From contig JALXAX010000135.1 in the NCBI GenBank assembly GCA_026991755.1, positions 1 through 48,192 on the forward strand: DNA of 48,192 bases, read 5' to 3'. Below, piece by piece: positions 6,660-14,819 of this stretch (position 1 is its first letter; each line of letters begins with the position of its first letter). The translations under genes and the position numbers were made by a program. The notes beneath the pieces are model-generated. The model did not search any database. It was given only the letters and a program-made list of their open reading frames with translations, and was not told the DNA's origin. Origin of the DNA: Thiotrichaceae bacterium (lineage in GTDB: Bacteria > Pseudomonadota > Gammaproteobacteria > Thiotrichales > Thiotrichaceae).

Positions 6660-8200
6660 TACTTATGCTCGCAGGATTTGGCTTGGTGAGATGAAATTAT
6701 ACTTTTTAGCTTTGAAATATTTGGTTTTACAAAAAAAAGATACCTAACATAGTTTGATAAATATGAACGCCAATAGTACTCACCATTCTCATCTTCACCC
6801 CTAGCAATTTTACTAATATCCCCATGAGCAAGAGGATTTCTTCTTTGCGCCATCTCTCTAACTATTTCAATTGTATTTACTAATATTTTTTTATCAGAAT
6901 CGTCTAAATCAAGTCTTTTCTTAAGATCAGTGAGGACGAAGGGGATATTACCCAATGTCAAAAATCCAGAAAAAATTCTTTGCTTCTTATTTATTTTATT
7001 TAAAATTTCTTTTGCTTTATCTTTATCTATTTCTAGCATATTCTGTAATACCAGTGCCGCTTTATTATATCCATTTATATTATTCTTAATAGACCTGTAA
7101 TGTGGCTCAAGGATTGATCCAAATTCTCTTTCTACCTTTGTATAGGTATTGAGGAAGAATGATGTAAGTGAACGATTATTACCAAAAACAACCCATTTAT
7201 ATAAAATTCGCAAACGCTCTACAGAAATATCAAAGTCCTCGGAGTTAAAACTTTCAAAAATTAAATAGAAATGGTTCGATACCTCCTTAGTATATTGGTC
7301 AACAATTGAGTTTTGGGTAGTTTGAAGTACTACGTTATTCTTAGAGCAATCATGTTTTATAATTAGGTTATAAACACAGTGTTCTTTCCTTAATGTAATA
7401 TCCCTTTCATTATTAGAGCGCCAGTCATGCGTCTCATCACGTATTCTGCTCTGTGAAATATAGGTAGTTGACCCATACTCTAAGTCTACAGGATGATCTT
7501 TATGTATCAATTCGAACATCTTATCTAGAGCTGTAGATAAATTATCTAAATCTGCTTTTATTATTATTCCTTTTTTACTGTTAGTATGATACCTATAGAA
7601 AGAAACAAAATTTATATCTTTCAGCGCATTCTCCTCACTCAATATATTCTTTTCAATTAGCCCCAGAGCATCTTCACGAAACGCATGGGAGTAATCGACA
7701 AAGATCCAAACTTTGAAAGAACTACCTAAACTCATATCTGAATTTTGTTTAATAGCTGGTGGTAATAATTTTAATTTGTTTGGGGGAAAGTCAACCGCCT
7801 CAAATCCATCATTTGAAATAATAGCATTAATTTCTTTTTTTTCTAGGCAGATAATGGGGTCAGACAATCGCCTCTCATACCATGTATTAGTATTACGTAT
7901 CAATATTATTCGGAAATTACTAATACTATCAACCGTTTTAAATCTACTTTCTAGCTCCGCCAACCTTTCTTCACAAATCCAGATTTTCAATAAGATATCA
8001 GTTTCCCCAATTATAAAATAAGAACATTGACTTTCAAGCTCCAGATTTATTTTTGCATGAAGCATATCACTTCCTGTGATAATATCTGTAATCTCATCCT
8101 GTGCTTTCTTTAAGCTAGATTTTATAGAGATGAGAATGAAATATAGCCTTCGTCCATTTAATATGTGACAGATAGGGTGGTAGTAATATCTCTTTTTCAT
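6659..8200 (-). CDS. Unrecognised 513-aa protein with HEPN-like C-terminus, partner of the Cap15-like protein
   Basis: No family could be assigned. Residues about 20-95 (RRLYFILISIKSSLKKA to IIGETDILLKIWICEERLAE) and about 165-245 (FKVWIFVDYSHA to IIIKADLDNLSTALDKMF) each look like alternating beta-alpha units, possibly ferredoxin-like or RAM/ACT-like modules; this is a weak visual inference. The C-terminal third is helical and contains RRNPLAHGD, an RNxxAH motif (R454 to H459) typical of HEPN ribonuclease domains. No GS...DxD nucleotidyltransferase motif or GGDEF-type catalytic loop was found, so a cyclase is not evident. Translation is coupled to the upstream gene by an ATGA overlap. It is much richer in A+T than the flanking housekeeping genes, which suggests acquisition. 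Confidence 0.85.
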   Translation of the reverse strand: MKKRYYYHPICHILNGRRLYFILISIKSSLKKAQDEITDIITGSDMLHAKINLELESQCSYFIIGETDILLKIWICEERLAELESRFKTVDSISNFRIILIRNTNTWYERRLSDPIICLEKKEINAIISNDGFEAVDFPPNKLKLLPPAIKQNSDMSLGSSFKVWIFVDYSHAFREDALGLIEKNILSEENALKDINFVSFYRYHTNSKKGIIIKADLDNLSTALDKMFELIHKDHPVDLEYGSTTYISQSRIRDETHDWRSNNERDITLRKEHCVYNLIIKHDCSKNNVVLQTTQNSIVDQYTKEVSNHFYLIFESFNSEDFDISVERLRILYKWVVFGNNRSLTSFFLNTYTKVEREFGSILEPHYRSIKNNINGYNKAALVLQNMLEIDKDKAKEILNKINKKQRIFSGFLTLGNIPFVLTDLKKRLDLDDSDKKILVNTIEIVREMAQRRNPLAHGDISKIARGEDENGEYYWRSYLSNYVRYLFFVKPNISKLKSIISSHQAKSCEHK

Positions 8201-8736
8201 TTATAAACCTTTACTAAATTAACTACTCCATTAGATGGTAATGATGTGAAATATGACCCAATAAGCTTATCTTTCTTTAGATTATTATCATACCTCAGTT
8301 CACTAAAACCTTTAGAGTTTTGAAAATCATAACTATACGATAGTAGAATTAAATTCTTATCATTTATTGTAATATTTGCACTATCAGAAATTGAACGCAC
8401 ATACGTGTCTTTATCTTCAAGAATGATAGAAATCTGCGACCATGTTTGTGTTATATATACGTTTACTTTTTTTGGATTATCCATTTCAGAAGAATTAATA
8501 GTACCACCCCAAGTTCCATTAAAGTTTGGCACACTAAGAAACTTATAAAAAAAATTGATTTTCCAAATATACTTATCAAACAGCCAAAATATGATAGAAA
8601 ACATTGTGACTATCATAGTTACTAATAGGTTAGGGTTTATATATTTTGTTAATAAAATATATAAACCAACACTACTTAAAGCAAAAAAAAGCACTACTTT
8701 TTTTCTTATATCTTTGTTTATAGAATAATTAATCAT
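8197..8736 (-). CDS. Cap15-like 2TM-beta membrane effector (S-2TMbeta family)
   Basis: 179 residues. Two hydrophobic segments occupy about residues 12-31 and 36-52, followed by the aromatic-basic linker FDKYIWKINFFYKFL. The soluble part is beta-rich: VPNFNGTWGGTI, VNVYITQTWSQISIILED, then ILLSYSYDF and KLIGSYFTSLPSNG. This layout and the NGTW...QTWS...LxGxYFT pattern match Cap15 / SMODS-associated 2TM-beta effectors, which bind cyclic nucleotides through the beta-barrel and disrupt the inner membrane during phage infection (CBASS), or are held inactive by them (Panoptes). It is the first gene of a two-gene unit; its partner is not a recognisable CD-NTase. The start has no strong ribosome site. 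The family call is firm, the mechanism here is not. Confidence 0.85.
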   Translation of the reverse strand: MINYSINKDIRKKVVLFFALSSVGLYILLTKYINPNLLVTMIVTMFSIIFWLFDKYIWKINFFYKFLSVPNFNGTWGGTINSSEMDNPKKVNVYITQTWSQISIILEDKDTYVRSISDSANITINDKNLILLSYSYDFQNSKGFSELRYDNNLKKDKLIGSYFTSLPSNGVVNLVKVYK

Positions 8737-8886
8737 AATAGAATTTTAGGCTTGTAGATGTACAAGGAATTGTAACCTTCGGGTAAAAATACATCAAGCC
8801 AATTAATTTTGATTATGGTGTCTATATTTCATGGGTAGCTTGTAGCATAACAGATTAGTAGATGACCTAAAGTCCCTTTCTTTTAG

Positions 8887-9051
8887 AACACCACCGTTGC
8901 TTATAATTTCATATTACAGTTAAGAGTTCGTTATTACGATAAACCTTTCCAACAAATACACCCTAAAACTCGAAATTACTACGACACTATCGAAAATAGT
9001 AACATGCTTATTAAATTAGCAAGCACTACCCAATTGAACTTGGGAGGCTAA
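8887..9051 (+). pseudogene. Unrecognised C-terminal gene fragment
   Basis: A frame open from 8887 to a TAA at 9049 reads sensibly (YYDKPFQQIHPKTRNYYDTI, then NMLIKLASTTQLNLGG) but has no start codon, ribosome site or upstream continuation beyond a stop at 8884. It has the composition of a real protein tail, perhaps from a transposase, but I cannot name it. It marks the right edge of the accessory segment. The rest of 8737-9056 shows no feature. Confidence 0.3.
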
Positions 9052-9056
9052 CAGCC

Positions 9057-9269
9057 TTATAATCTAGTTAGACTTTCTCGCCACTGAGTTGAAGCCTCTT
9101 CTTTTAACACTTTCACCGAACGCCCCACTTCGTTCTCGTACCAGCCTTTATGAAACTCATTAGGCTCATGCTCATAAGCCCACCACGTTCCATCGGCATC
9201 TTGTGCAAGCCATCGCGCCCAAGCGGGTGATACGTTTTTTAGCCGTTCGATACTAGATTGATCGCCCAA
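9057..9269 (-). CDS. Small conserved hypothetical protein overlapping the NSS transporter gene
   Basis: 70 residues, acidic and rich in tryptophan: SPAWARWLAQDADGTWWAYE followed by HEPNEFHKGWYENEVG. It is soluble, without signal or membrane segments. It starts 31 bases inside the 3' end of the transporter gene in another frame, so it is likely translated from the same message. The well-formed WARWLAQDADGxWWAYExEP pattern suggests a genuine conserved protein, but its role is unknown to me. Confidence 0.7.
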   Translation of the reverse strand: MGDQSSIERLKNVSPAWARWLAQDADGTWWAYEHEPNEFHKGWYENEVGRSVKVLKEEASTQWRESLTRL

Positions 9270-10624
9270 TCCATTGCTCCCGATACTTTAAGCATGACGA
9301 TTAGCACACCAATAATCGCTACGTATTTTACTAAGAATGACCAGATGCCATATAGCACCCCAGAAAGCCCCAATTCTTCTTGCGAGCTTTTCTTTCGCAT
9401 AAGCCAACCCGCGAAGACTGCAATTAATAAGCCACCTAAGGGCAACATGATATTTGAGGTTAGATAATCCATCCAATCGAAGAAGGTTTTATCAATAAAG
9501 GTGGCGTCACTCCACACATTAAATGAAAGTATGGAGCCAATACCTAGAAGCCATGTCGCCCCTCCCATTAGAGCGGTTGCTCTTAAGCGAGTGACACCTG
9601 TTTTTTCTACCAACCATGCGATAGCAGGCTCGATTAAGGAAATAGCCGAACTCCATGCGGCAAAGATGAGTAGTAAAAAGAAGATCGACGCAAATATATT
9701 GCCATAGGGCATCTGCCCAAAAGCAATGGGCAAGGTGGTGAAAATAAGCCCTGGACCTGAACTTGGCTCTAAGCCATTGGCAAAGACAATAGGGAAGATT
9801 GCCATCCCTGCTAGCAAGGCAACAGCGGTATCTGCCAAGGCTATGGATATACCCGCACCCGCTATAGATACATTTTTAGGAAGGTAAGCACCATATGCCA
9901 TGATGGCTCCCATTCCTAAGCTCAGGGTAAAGAAAGCGTGACCCATGGCGATTAAAGCGGATTCTTTTGTCAGTTTGGAAAAATCGGGAGTAAAGAGGAA
10001 ACTCAAGCCTTTCTGGAATGAATCTGTTTGCATAGCATACCCAACCATTACTAACAGCAAGATAAATAAGGCGGGCATTAGTACTGTCACCGCTTTCTCT
10101 AGACCGCCACGCACACCTTTAGAAACCACGTACAACGTTAGCCCCATAAACATAGTGTGCCAACCCAACAAGGTATCCCATGAACCCACTAACGAGCCAA
10201 AATGATCGGCTGATTCTTTTGCCGTAATGCCGTTGAAAACACCTGTAGTTGCTTCAAAAAAGTAGGATAGCGCCCAGCCCGCTATGACGCTGTAATAGGA
10301 TAAAATCATCATTCCTGTGATGACGCCCATTACTCCAAGCCACTTCCAGTTTGATGATGCACCCTCTTCTAATGACAGTGTTTGCATGGTAGCAATAGGG
10401 TTTTGCCTACCACGTCGACCTAGCATAACTTCCGCCATCATAATGGGAATACCAATCATTGCTATACACAGCAGGTAAAACAGCACGAAAGCGCCGCCGC
10501 CGTTTTCACCCGTTATATAAGGAAACTTCCAGATATTCCCCAAACCAACGGCGGACCCTGTAGCTGCCAGAATAAAGGCTAGTCGACCTGACCATAAACC
10601 GTGTATAGATTTCCTTTCTGTCAT
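9239..10624 (-). CDS. Sodium-dependent transporter, NSS (SNF) family
   Basis: 461-residue inner-membrane symporter of the neurotransmitter:sodium symporter family (LeuT fold). TM1 carries the unwound sodium/substrate site GSAVGLGNIWKFPYITGENG; TM6 region reads LSLGMGAIMAYGAYLP; about eleven to twelve membrane helices are visible. Bacterial relatives import amino acids; the substrate cannot be told. It lies between a small protein gene that overlaps its end and the AGCS symporter gene on the same strand, suggesting paired sodium-driven amino-acid uptake. The spacer to the latter holds a family B repeat. Confidence 0.93.
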   Translation of the reverse strand: MTERKSIHGLWSGRLAFILAATGSAVGLGNIWKFPYITGENGGGAFVLFYLLCIAMIGIPIMMAEVMLGRRGRQNPIATMQTLSLEEGASSNWKWLGVMGVITGMMILSYYSVIAGWALSYFFEATTGVFNGITAKESADHFGSLVGSWDTLLGWHTMFMGLTLYVVSKGVRGGLEKAVTVLMPALFILLLVMVGYAMQTDSFQKGLSFLFTPDFSKLTKESALIAMGHAFFTLSLGMGAIMAYGAYLPKNVSIAGAGISIALADTAVALLAGMAIFPIVFANGLEPSSGPGLIFTTLPIAFGQMPYGNIFASIFFLLLIFAAWSSAISLIEPAIAWLVEKTGVTRLRATALMGGATWLLGIGSILSFNVWSDATFIDKTFFDWMDYLTSNIMLPLGGLLIAVFAGWLMRKKSSQEELGLSGVLYGIWSFLVKYVAIIGVLIVMLKVSGAMDWAINLVSNG

Positions 10625-10674
10625 GATGATCTCATCCTCGTATAAGTGAAGGCAGATAAAGCAGGCTAACTCGT

Positions 10675-10750
10675 TTAGGAAACTCTGAATAAGTCGGGTG
10701 GAATTTCAGCTTCCAGAAAACCGCTCATGACTTGTTCAGAGGTTTCTTAA
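10675..10750. repeat. Family B palindromic element, short copy (76 bp)
   Basis: The left end TTAGGAAACTCTGAATAAG and the right end CTTGTTCAGAGGTTTCTTAA are inverted repeats. The interior is shortened to GTCGGGTGGAATTTCAGC and flanks. It abuts the TAG stop of the AGCS gene at 10752. Just before it, TATAAGTGAAGGCAGATAAA (10641-10660) resembles an internal piece of family A (about 35-54). Confidence 0.75.
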
Positions 10751-10751
10751 G

Positions 10752-12128
10752 CTATTTTCTAGTAGCAGTCTTAGCGGTCTTGGAATAGTAATCTTTAGTC
10801 AATCTATAAACCACAGGGCTTAACACCACCAAGGCAATCAAGTTAGGGATCGCCATTAAGCCATTTAAGGTATCTGCTAGTAACCACAATAATTTTACCG
10901 AAGCATTTTCATTGGCCGCCAATGCACCCAAGGGGATGGCGACAATCCATAGCAATCTAAACGGCAAGATAGATTTTGTACCGAAGATGTACTCAGCACA
11001 ACGCTCACCGTAGTAGCTCCAACCCAGAATAGTAGTGAACGCAAAAACAATTAAACCAAGCGTTACCACATAACTTCCAAAACCTGGCAAACCTGTGTTG
11101 TAAGCTAATGTAGACAATGCTGATGATGTCTCACCGCTTGTCCAAGCACCTGATAGCACGATAACTAATGCGGTCATCGTACAAATCAAAAGGGTATCAA
11201 TAAAGGTACCTAGCATCGCAATAGTGCCTTGCTTAACAGGACTGTTGGTTTTCGCAGCGGCATGAGCCATGGGTGCACTCCCCAAGCCTGCTTCGTTTGA
11301 GAACACACCACGCGCCACACCAAAACGAATCGCCATCCACACACCTGCACCAGCAAAACCACCCGTTGCGGCTGTGCCTGTGAAAGCATCGTTAATAATC
11401 GTCATAAAGGCATCAGGTACGCCACTTAAATTTGTACCAATCACCACCATCGAACCTAAGATATAAAGAACTGCCATAACGGGTACTAGCTTTTCTGCCA
11501 CTTTACCGATTCGACGCACACCCCCTAAAATAACGATCCCAGCTAACACTGCCATCATCACTCCCGTAATCCAATTGGGGATACTAAAATGCTCGGAAAC
11601 TGCTAATGCAACTGAGTTTGATTGAATTGTATTGCCGATACCAAACGACGCTAACATACCGAATAAAGCAAACAAAAAGGCTAACCAGCCCCAGTTTTTG
11701 CCCATGCCTTTGCGAATGTAGTACATCGGCCCACCGATATGGTCACCTCGATCGTCTACCTCACGATAATGTACAGCTAGCACGGCTTCTGAATATTTGG
11801 TTGCCATGCCGAATAAGGCCATTACCCACATCCAGAACACAGCACCAGGCCCACCTAATGCTATAGCGGTTGCTACACCTGCAATATTACCTGTACCTAC
11901 GGTTGCTGATAACGCTGTCATCAATGCCTGAAAGCCGGTTATATCGCCTTCTGCTTTTGTCTCGTTGCGGCTAGAAAACAAGTTATAAACTGCATCAGGT
12001 AATTTTCGCCAGGGTATGGCCTTGAGGATAAAAGTTAAATAAACCCCAACCCCCATTAGGAATGCCAACATGATGGACCCCCAAACAAAACTACTGATGC
12101 TTGATAACAATGACTCTATAACTTGCAT
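10752..12128 (-). CDS. Alanine/glycine:cation symporter (AGCS family)
   Basis: 458-residue inner-membrane sodium:amino-acid symporter of the AlsT/DagA/YaaJ family. Characteristic segments: ALSATVGTGNIAGVATAIAL near residue 72, GGPGAVFWMWVMALFGMATK after it, then GGPMYYIRKGMG, RGVFSNEAGLGSAPMAHAAA near 275, and GWSYYGERCAEYIFG near 370. Around ten to eleven transmembrane helices. It would import alanine or glycine with sodium. Same strand as the NSS transporter and downstream of engB. No glycine riboswitch fits in the 64-base spacer before it. Confidence 0.95.
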   Translation of the reverse strand: MQVIESLLSSISSFVWGSIMLAFLMGVGVYLTFILKAIPWRKLPDAVYNLFSSRNETKAEGDITGFQALMTALSATVGTGNIAGVATAIALGGPGAVFWMWVMALFGMATKYSEAVLAVHYREVDDRGDHIGGPMYYIRKGMGKNWGWLAFLFALFGMLASFGIGNTIQSNSVALAVSEHFSIPNWITGVMMAVLAGIVILGGVRRIGKVAEKLVPVMAVLYILGSMVVIGTNLSGVPDAFMTIINDAFTGTAATGGFAGAGVWMAIRFGVARGVFSNEAGLGSAPMAHAAAKTNSPVKQGTIAMLGTFIDTLLICTMTALVIVLSGAWTSGETSSALSTLAYNTGLPGFGSYVVTLGLIVFAFTTILGWSYYGERCAEYIFGTKSILPFRLLWIVAIPLGALAANENASVKLLWLLADTLNGLMAIPNLIALVVLSPVVYRLTKDYYSKTAKTATRK

Positions 12129-12192
12129 ATTTTCTCCTTTGATAGCACTACTTTTTGCAACTACCTAATTCTCCGACAGGACAAGACTTGCT

Positions 12193-12852
12193 TTACTTTT
12201 TACTGTCGAGCTCATCTGCTTCACCGAGGCTCTCCTCGTTTAGCTCCTCATACAACCAGCTGTCTAACAATGACCATAAAACTTCCAGTCCATCGCCTTT
12301 GCTAGCTGAAAATGTTTGTACCGTCATGGGTGCAGATTCAACCGTATTATATGTTTTAAGTTCTTTCTTAACGCTCATCAGCGTATTATTAATTTGGCCT
12401 CGTTTTAACTTGTCAGACTTATTCAATAATACATGAGTGGGGAGTTTTTTATCTGTCGCCCACCTTAGCATTAACTTGTCATATTCTTTAAGGGGGTGGC
12501 GAATATCCATCACCAACACAAGCCCTTTTAAGGTAAAGCGTGTGTCTAAGTAGGTCTCAATAAAACGTTTCCATGTTCGTTTAACCTTGTCGGGTACTTT
12601 GGCATAGCCGTAACCTGGCAAATCCACTAAATAACGCCCTTCAGGAATCGCAAAAAAGTTAATTAACTGAGTTCGACCTGGTGTTTTACTCGTTCTTGCC
12701 AAGCTCTTCTGCTGACACACTCGGTTTAAGGAGCTGGATTTCCCCGAATTAGAACGACCTGCAAACGCAACCTCAAATCCAAACTCAGGTGGTAAAGAAG
12801 CGGGACTTGACGCACTTAGCGAAAATTTTGCCTGATGATAGTTTTTATTCAC
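12193..12852 (-). CDS. engB: Ribosome biogenesis GTPase EngB/YihA
   Basis: 219-residue GTPase of the TrmE-Era-EngA-YihA group needed for 50S assembly. The P-loop is GRSNSGKSS (near residue 32), the switch-I region has TSKTPGRTQLINFF, the G3 motif is DLPGYGYAKVP, and the G4 motif is NKSDK near 145; SASKGDG supplies G5. The C-terminal tail is long and acidic. Divergent from the cytochrome c4 gene, a common neighbourhood in gammaproteobacteria. Nothing unusual. Confidence 0.96.
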   Translation of the reverse strand: MNKNYHQAKFSLSASSPASLPPEFGFEVAFAGRSNSGKSSSLNRVCQQKSLARTSKTPGRTQLINFFAIPEGRYLVDLPGYGYAKVPDKVKRTWKRFIETYLDTRFTLKGLVLVMDIRHPLKEYDKLMLRWATDKKLPTHVLLNKSDKLKRGQINNTLMSVKKELKTYNTVESAPMTVQTFSASKGDGLEVLWSLLDSWLYEELNEESLGEADELDSKK

Positions 12853-13074
12853 ACTGGGGCGTCCTTTTATTGAGAGTTATATAACTCTTTGCAATCAGTT
12901 TAGTTAAAGTAGTTTATTTGTAACATCGTTGAGTTACAATACGAAACTGCGAATTAAGCACCCTGTAAAATGATGCAAGATTTGCCAATGTATTCTCGGA
13001 TATGGTATATACATGCCACGAAATTTAACATGATCCCTTACTTAATACTGGAACTTATACTGGACATAATCGAA

Positions 13075-13710
13075 ATGAAAACTTCTTTAAAAATCACTTT
13101 AGCCAGTCTTGCGCTATTATCTGCCACTTGTAGTTTTGCTAATAGCGAAGCAACTGAAGCAAAATCGACAGGTGATGCTGCAAAAGGCAAAACAAAATCA
13201 GCAACCTGTGCAGCTTGTCATGGCGCTGACGGTAATAGTGGAAACCCACTTTGGCCAAAACTAGCAGGTCAACACTCTGACTATATTGAAAAGCAGTTAA
13301 CCGATTTTGTTGAGAAAAAACGTAATGATGCAACCATGACTGCAATGGCTGCACCCTTATCACCTGAAGACATCAAAGACCTCGCTGCTTATTTTTCAGG
13401 ACAGGCTACTAAACCAGGTTCTGGTAATGAAGAGAAAGTAGGTTTAGGTAAAGACATCTATAAAGGTGGCAACCTAACCACTCAAGTAACAGCATGTGCA
13501 GCATGTCATGGCCCTACTGGTATGGGTAACCCTGCCGCTAAGTATCCACGCGTTAGTGGACAACATGCCGCCTATATTACTAAACAGCTAAAAGACTTTA
13601 AAAGTGGCACTCGTGCTAACGACGGCTCAAGCATTATGAGAAGCATTGCTAAACGCATGAGTGAAGAAGAGATCGAAGCTGTTGCAGAGTATATGTCTGG
13701 GCTTCATTAA
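13075..13710 (+). CDS. Periplasmic di-heme cytochrome c4
   Basis: 211-residue precursor with a cleavable signal peptide (KTSLKITLASLALLSATCSFA) and two similar c-type domains. Heme sites are CAACHGAD and CAACHGPTG; the probable distal methionines are in MTAMAAPLS and in MRSIAKRMSEEEIE. Cytochrome c4 shuttles electrons from the bc1 complex to terminal oxidases. The start at 13075 is chosen because it gives a proper signal peptide; an in-frame ATG at 12970 would add a 35-residue extension without sense. Followed by a small hairpin (AGCAACTTA/TAAGTTGCT near 13729-13755). Confidence 0.94.
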   Translation: MKTSLKITLASLALLSATCSFANSEATEAKSTGDAAKGKTKSATCAACHGADGNSGNPLWPKLAGQHSDYIEKQLTDFVEKKRNDATMTAMAAPLSPEDIKDLAAYFSGQATKPGSGNEEKVGLGKDIYKGGNLTTQVTACAACHGPTGMGNPAAKYPRVSGQHAAYITKQLKDFKSGTRANDGSSIMRSIAKRMSEEEIEAVAEYMSGLH

Positions 13711-13761
13711 GACTTGGTAATTAGCCAACCAGCAACTTAACATTAATATAAGTTGCTACTA

Positions 13762-13922
13762 CCTGAATCCGTGACTTCAATGCGGATAATAGGGGATAAG
13801 AGATTGGTTTAGCACGGGATTTTAAAAAATCTTAGCTTCACCCTTCGTTAAGCGGGCATTTTTTAAACCCGTGATGAATCAATACCTTATTCCCTATGCC
13901 GTAGTGAAGTCACGGATTCAGG
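13762..13922. mobile_element. Family E palindromic element (161 bp, MITE-like) with TA flanks
   Basis: CCTGAATCCGTGACTTCA (13762-13779) is repeated inverted at 13905-13922, and TA occurs on both sides (13760-61, 13923-24), matching a TA target duplication. Inside, CACGGGATTTTAAAAAA pairs with the segment TTTTTTAAACCCGTG. No coding frame. It fills the first half of the long cytochrome c4-dsbA spacer. Confidence 0.75.
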
Positions 13923-13936
13923 TACTAATTACAATC

Positions 13937-13973
13937 AGCCAAACCATCCTCTTTCACTGTGGTGGTTTGGCTT
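13937..13973. terminator. Strong hairpin, probable terminator
   Basis: AGCCAAACCATC (13937-13948) pairs with GGTGGTTTGGCT (about 13961-13972), then TATATAT. The U-tract is weak. It probably ends the cytochrome c4 transcript, now displaced from the gene by the family E element. The remaining bases up to 14115 hold the likely promoter of the dsbA-like gene but no clear motif. Confidence 0.5.
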
Positions 13974-14115
13974 ATATATCATCCCACCGATTTACTACCT
14001 TAGCGTGAATCTAATGAACCTTTAGCACTGGCTATTGTCTTCAACTGTACTTAAAATTAATTATTAAATTTAGAAACTAATTAAATTATTTAGATTACTC
14101 ACAGGAATAATAAAA

Positions 14116-14817
14116 ATGAAAAAAACGCATTTAAAGATGGCGACCGTCATGCTGTTAGCATTTTTCGGGCTTATAGGCTGCTTATCTACTGAAGGTCAAG
14201 CTGACTCAAACAGCACAGAAACCACTTCTACTACGACAAAAATCACTCAACCTCAATTTATTGAAGGTAAGCATTTTGTAGAAATTTTTCCTGAAATGAA
14301 TACGGATGTTGGCGAAGGAAAAATAGAAGTTGTTGAATTATTCTGGCTAGGCTGTCCTCACTGTTACTCACTTGAACCTACCATCCAAGAGTTTGTGAAA
14401 AACAAAGCAGATGACGTTCAATTCCGCCAAGTTCCTGCGGTTCTTAACCCTCAGTGGGGATTTCATGCAAAAGCTTTTTACACAGCGAAAATTCTGGACA
14501 GCAAAAACGAGAAAAATCTTGTCGAGAAACTCTTTAAAGAAATACACGATAAGAAAAATCGCTTAAACACCCCAGAAGCACTAAAAACTTTTTTCACAGC
14601 ACAAGGCTATAGCGAAACACAATTCAACAACACGTTTAATTCGATGGCATTAAATGCTGCAATGAGCAATGCACGTACTATCAGCGCAGACTCACAAGCA
14701 ACGTCGGTTCCTACTATTATTATTAATGGTAAATACCGCACTAGCCCTTATATGGCAGGTGGCGAAGAAAACTTAATGAAAATTATGGATATGCTCATCA
14801 AGAAAGAGAGAAAATAA
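14116..14817 (+). CDS. dsbA: DsbA-like thiol:disulfide interchange lipoprotein
   Basis: 233 residues. The N-terminus has a hydrophobic stretch ending in the lipobox LIGC, so it is likely a lipoprotein, not a free periplasmic protein. A threonine-rich linker leads to a thioredoxin fold with the active site CPHC (LFWLGCPHCYSLEP, near residue 85), a helical insertion, and the cis-proline loop TSVPTIIING near 200. It would introduce disulfides in exported proteins, possibly cytochromes. AGGAA precedes the start by eight bases. It is followed after two bases by coq7, suggesting an operon. Confidence 0.9.
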   Translation: MKKTHLKMATVMLLAFFGLIGCLSTEGQADSNSTETTSTTTKITQPQFIEGKHFVEIFPEMNTDVGEGKIEVVELFWLGCPHCYSLEPTIQEFVKNKADDVQFRQVPAVLNPQWGFHAKAFYTAKILDSKNEKNLVEKLFKEIHDKKNRLNTPEALKTFFTAQGYSETQFNNTFNSMALNAAMSNARTISADSQATSVPTIIINGKYRTSPYMAGGEENLMKIMDMLIKKERK

Positions 14818-14819
14818 TC

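Noticed and set aside
6659-8200. 513-aa protein as a CBASS CD-NTase or Panoptes mCpol
   Set aside because: No GS...DxD nucleotidyltransferase signature and no GGDEF/DGD-type palm motif could be seen; the partner role is left open.
10641-10660. Family A copy before the family B repeat
   Set aside because: Only about 20 bases resemble the internal part of family A (35-54); no ends present, so similarity is noted but not called.
12129-12192. Glycine riboswitch before the AGCS symporter
   Set aside because: The 64-base spacer is too short and lacks the conserved core.
12970-13074. N-terminal extension of cytochrome c4 from the first in-frame ATG
   Set aside because: The added 35 residues precede a complete signal peptide and match nothing expected of the family; the start at 13075 is better.
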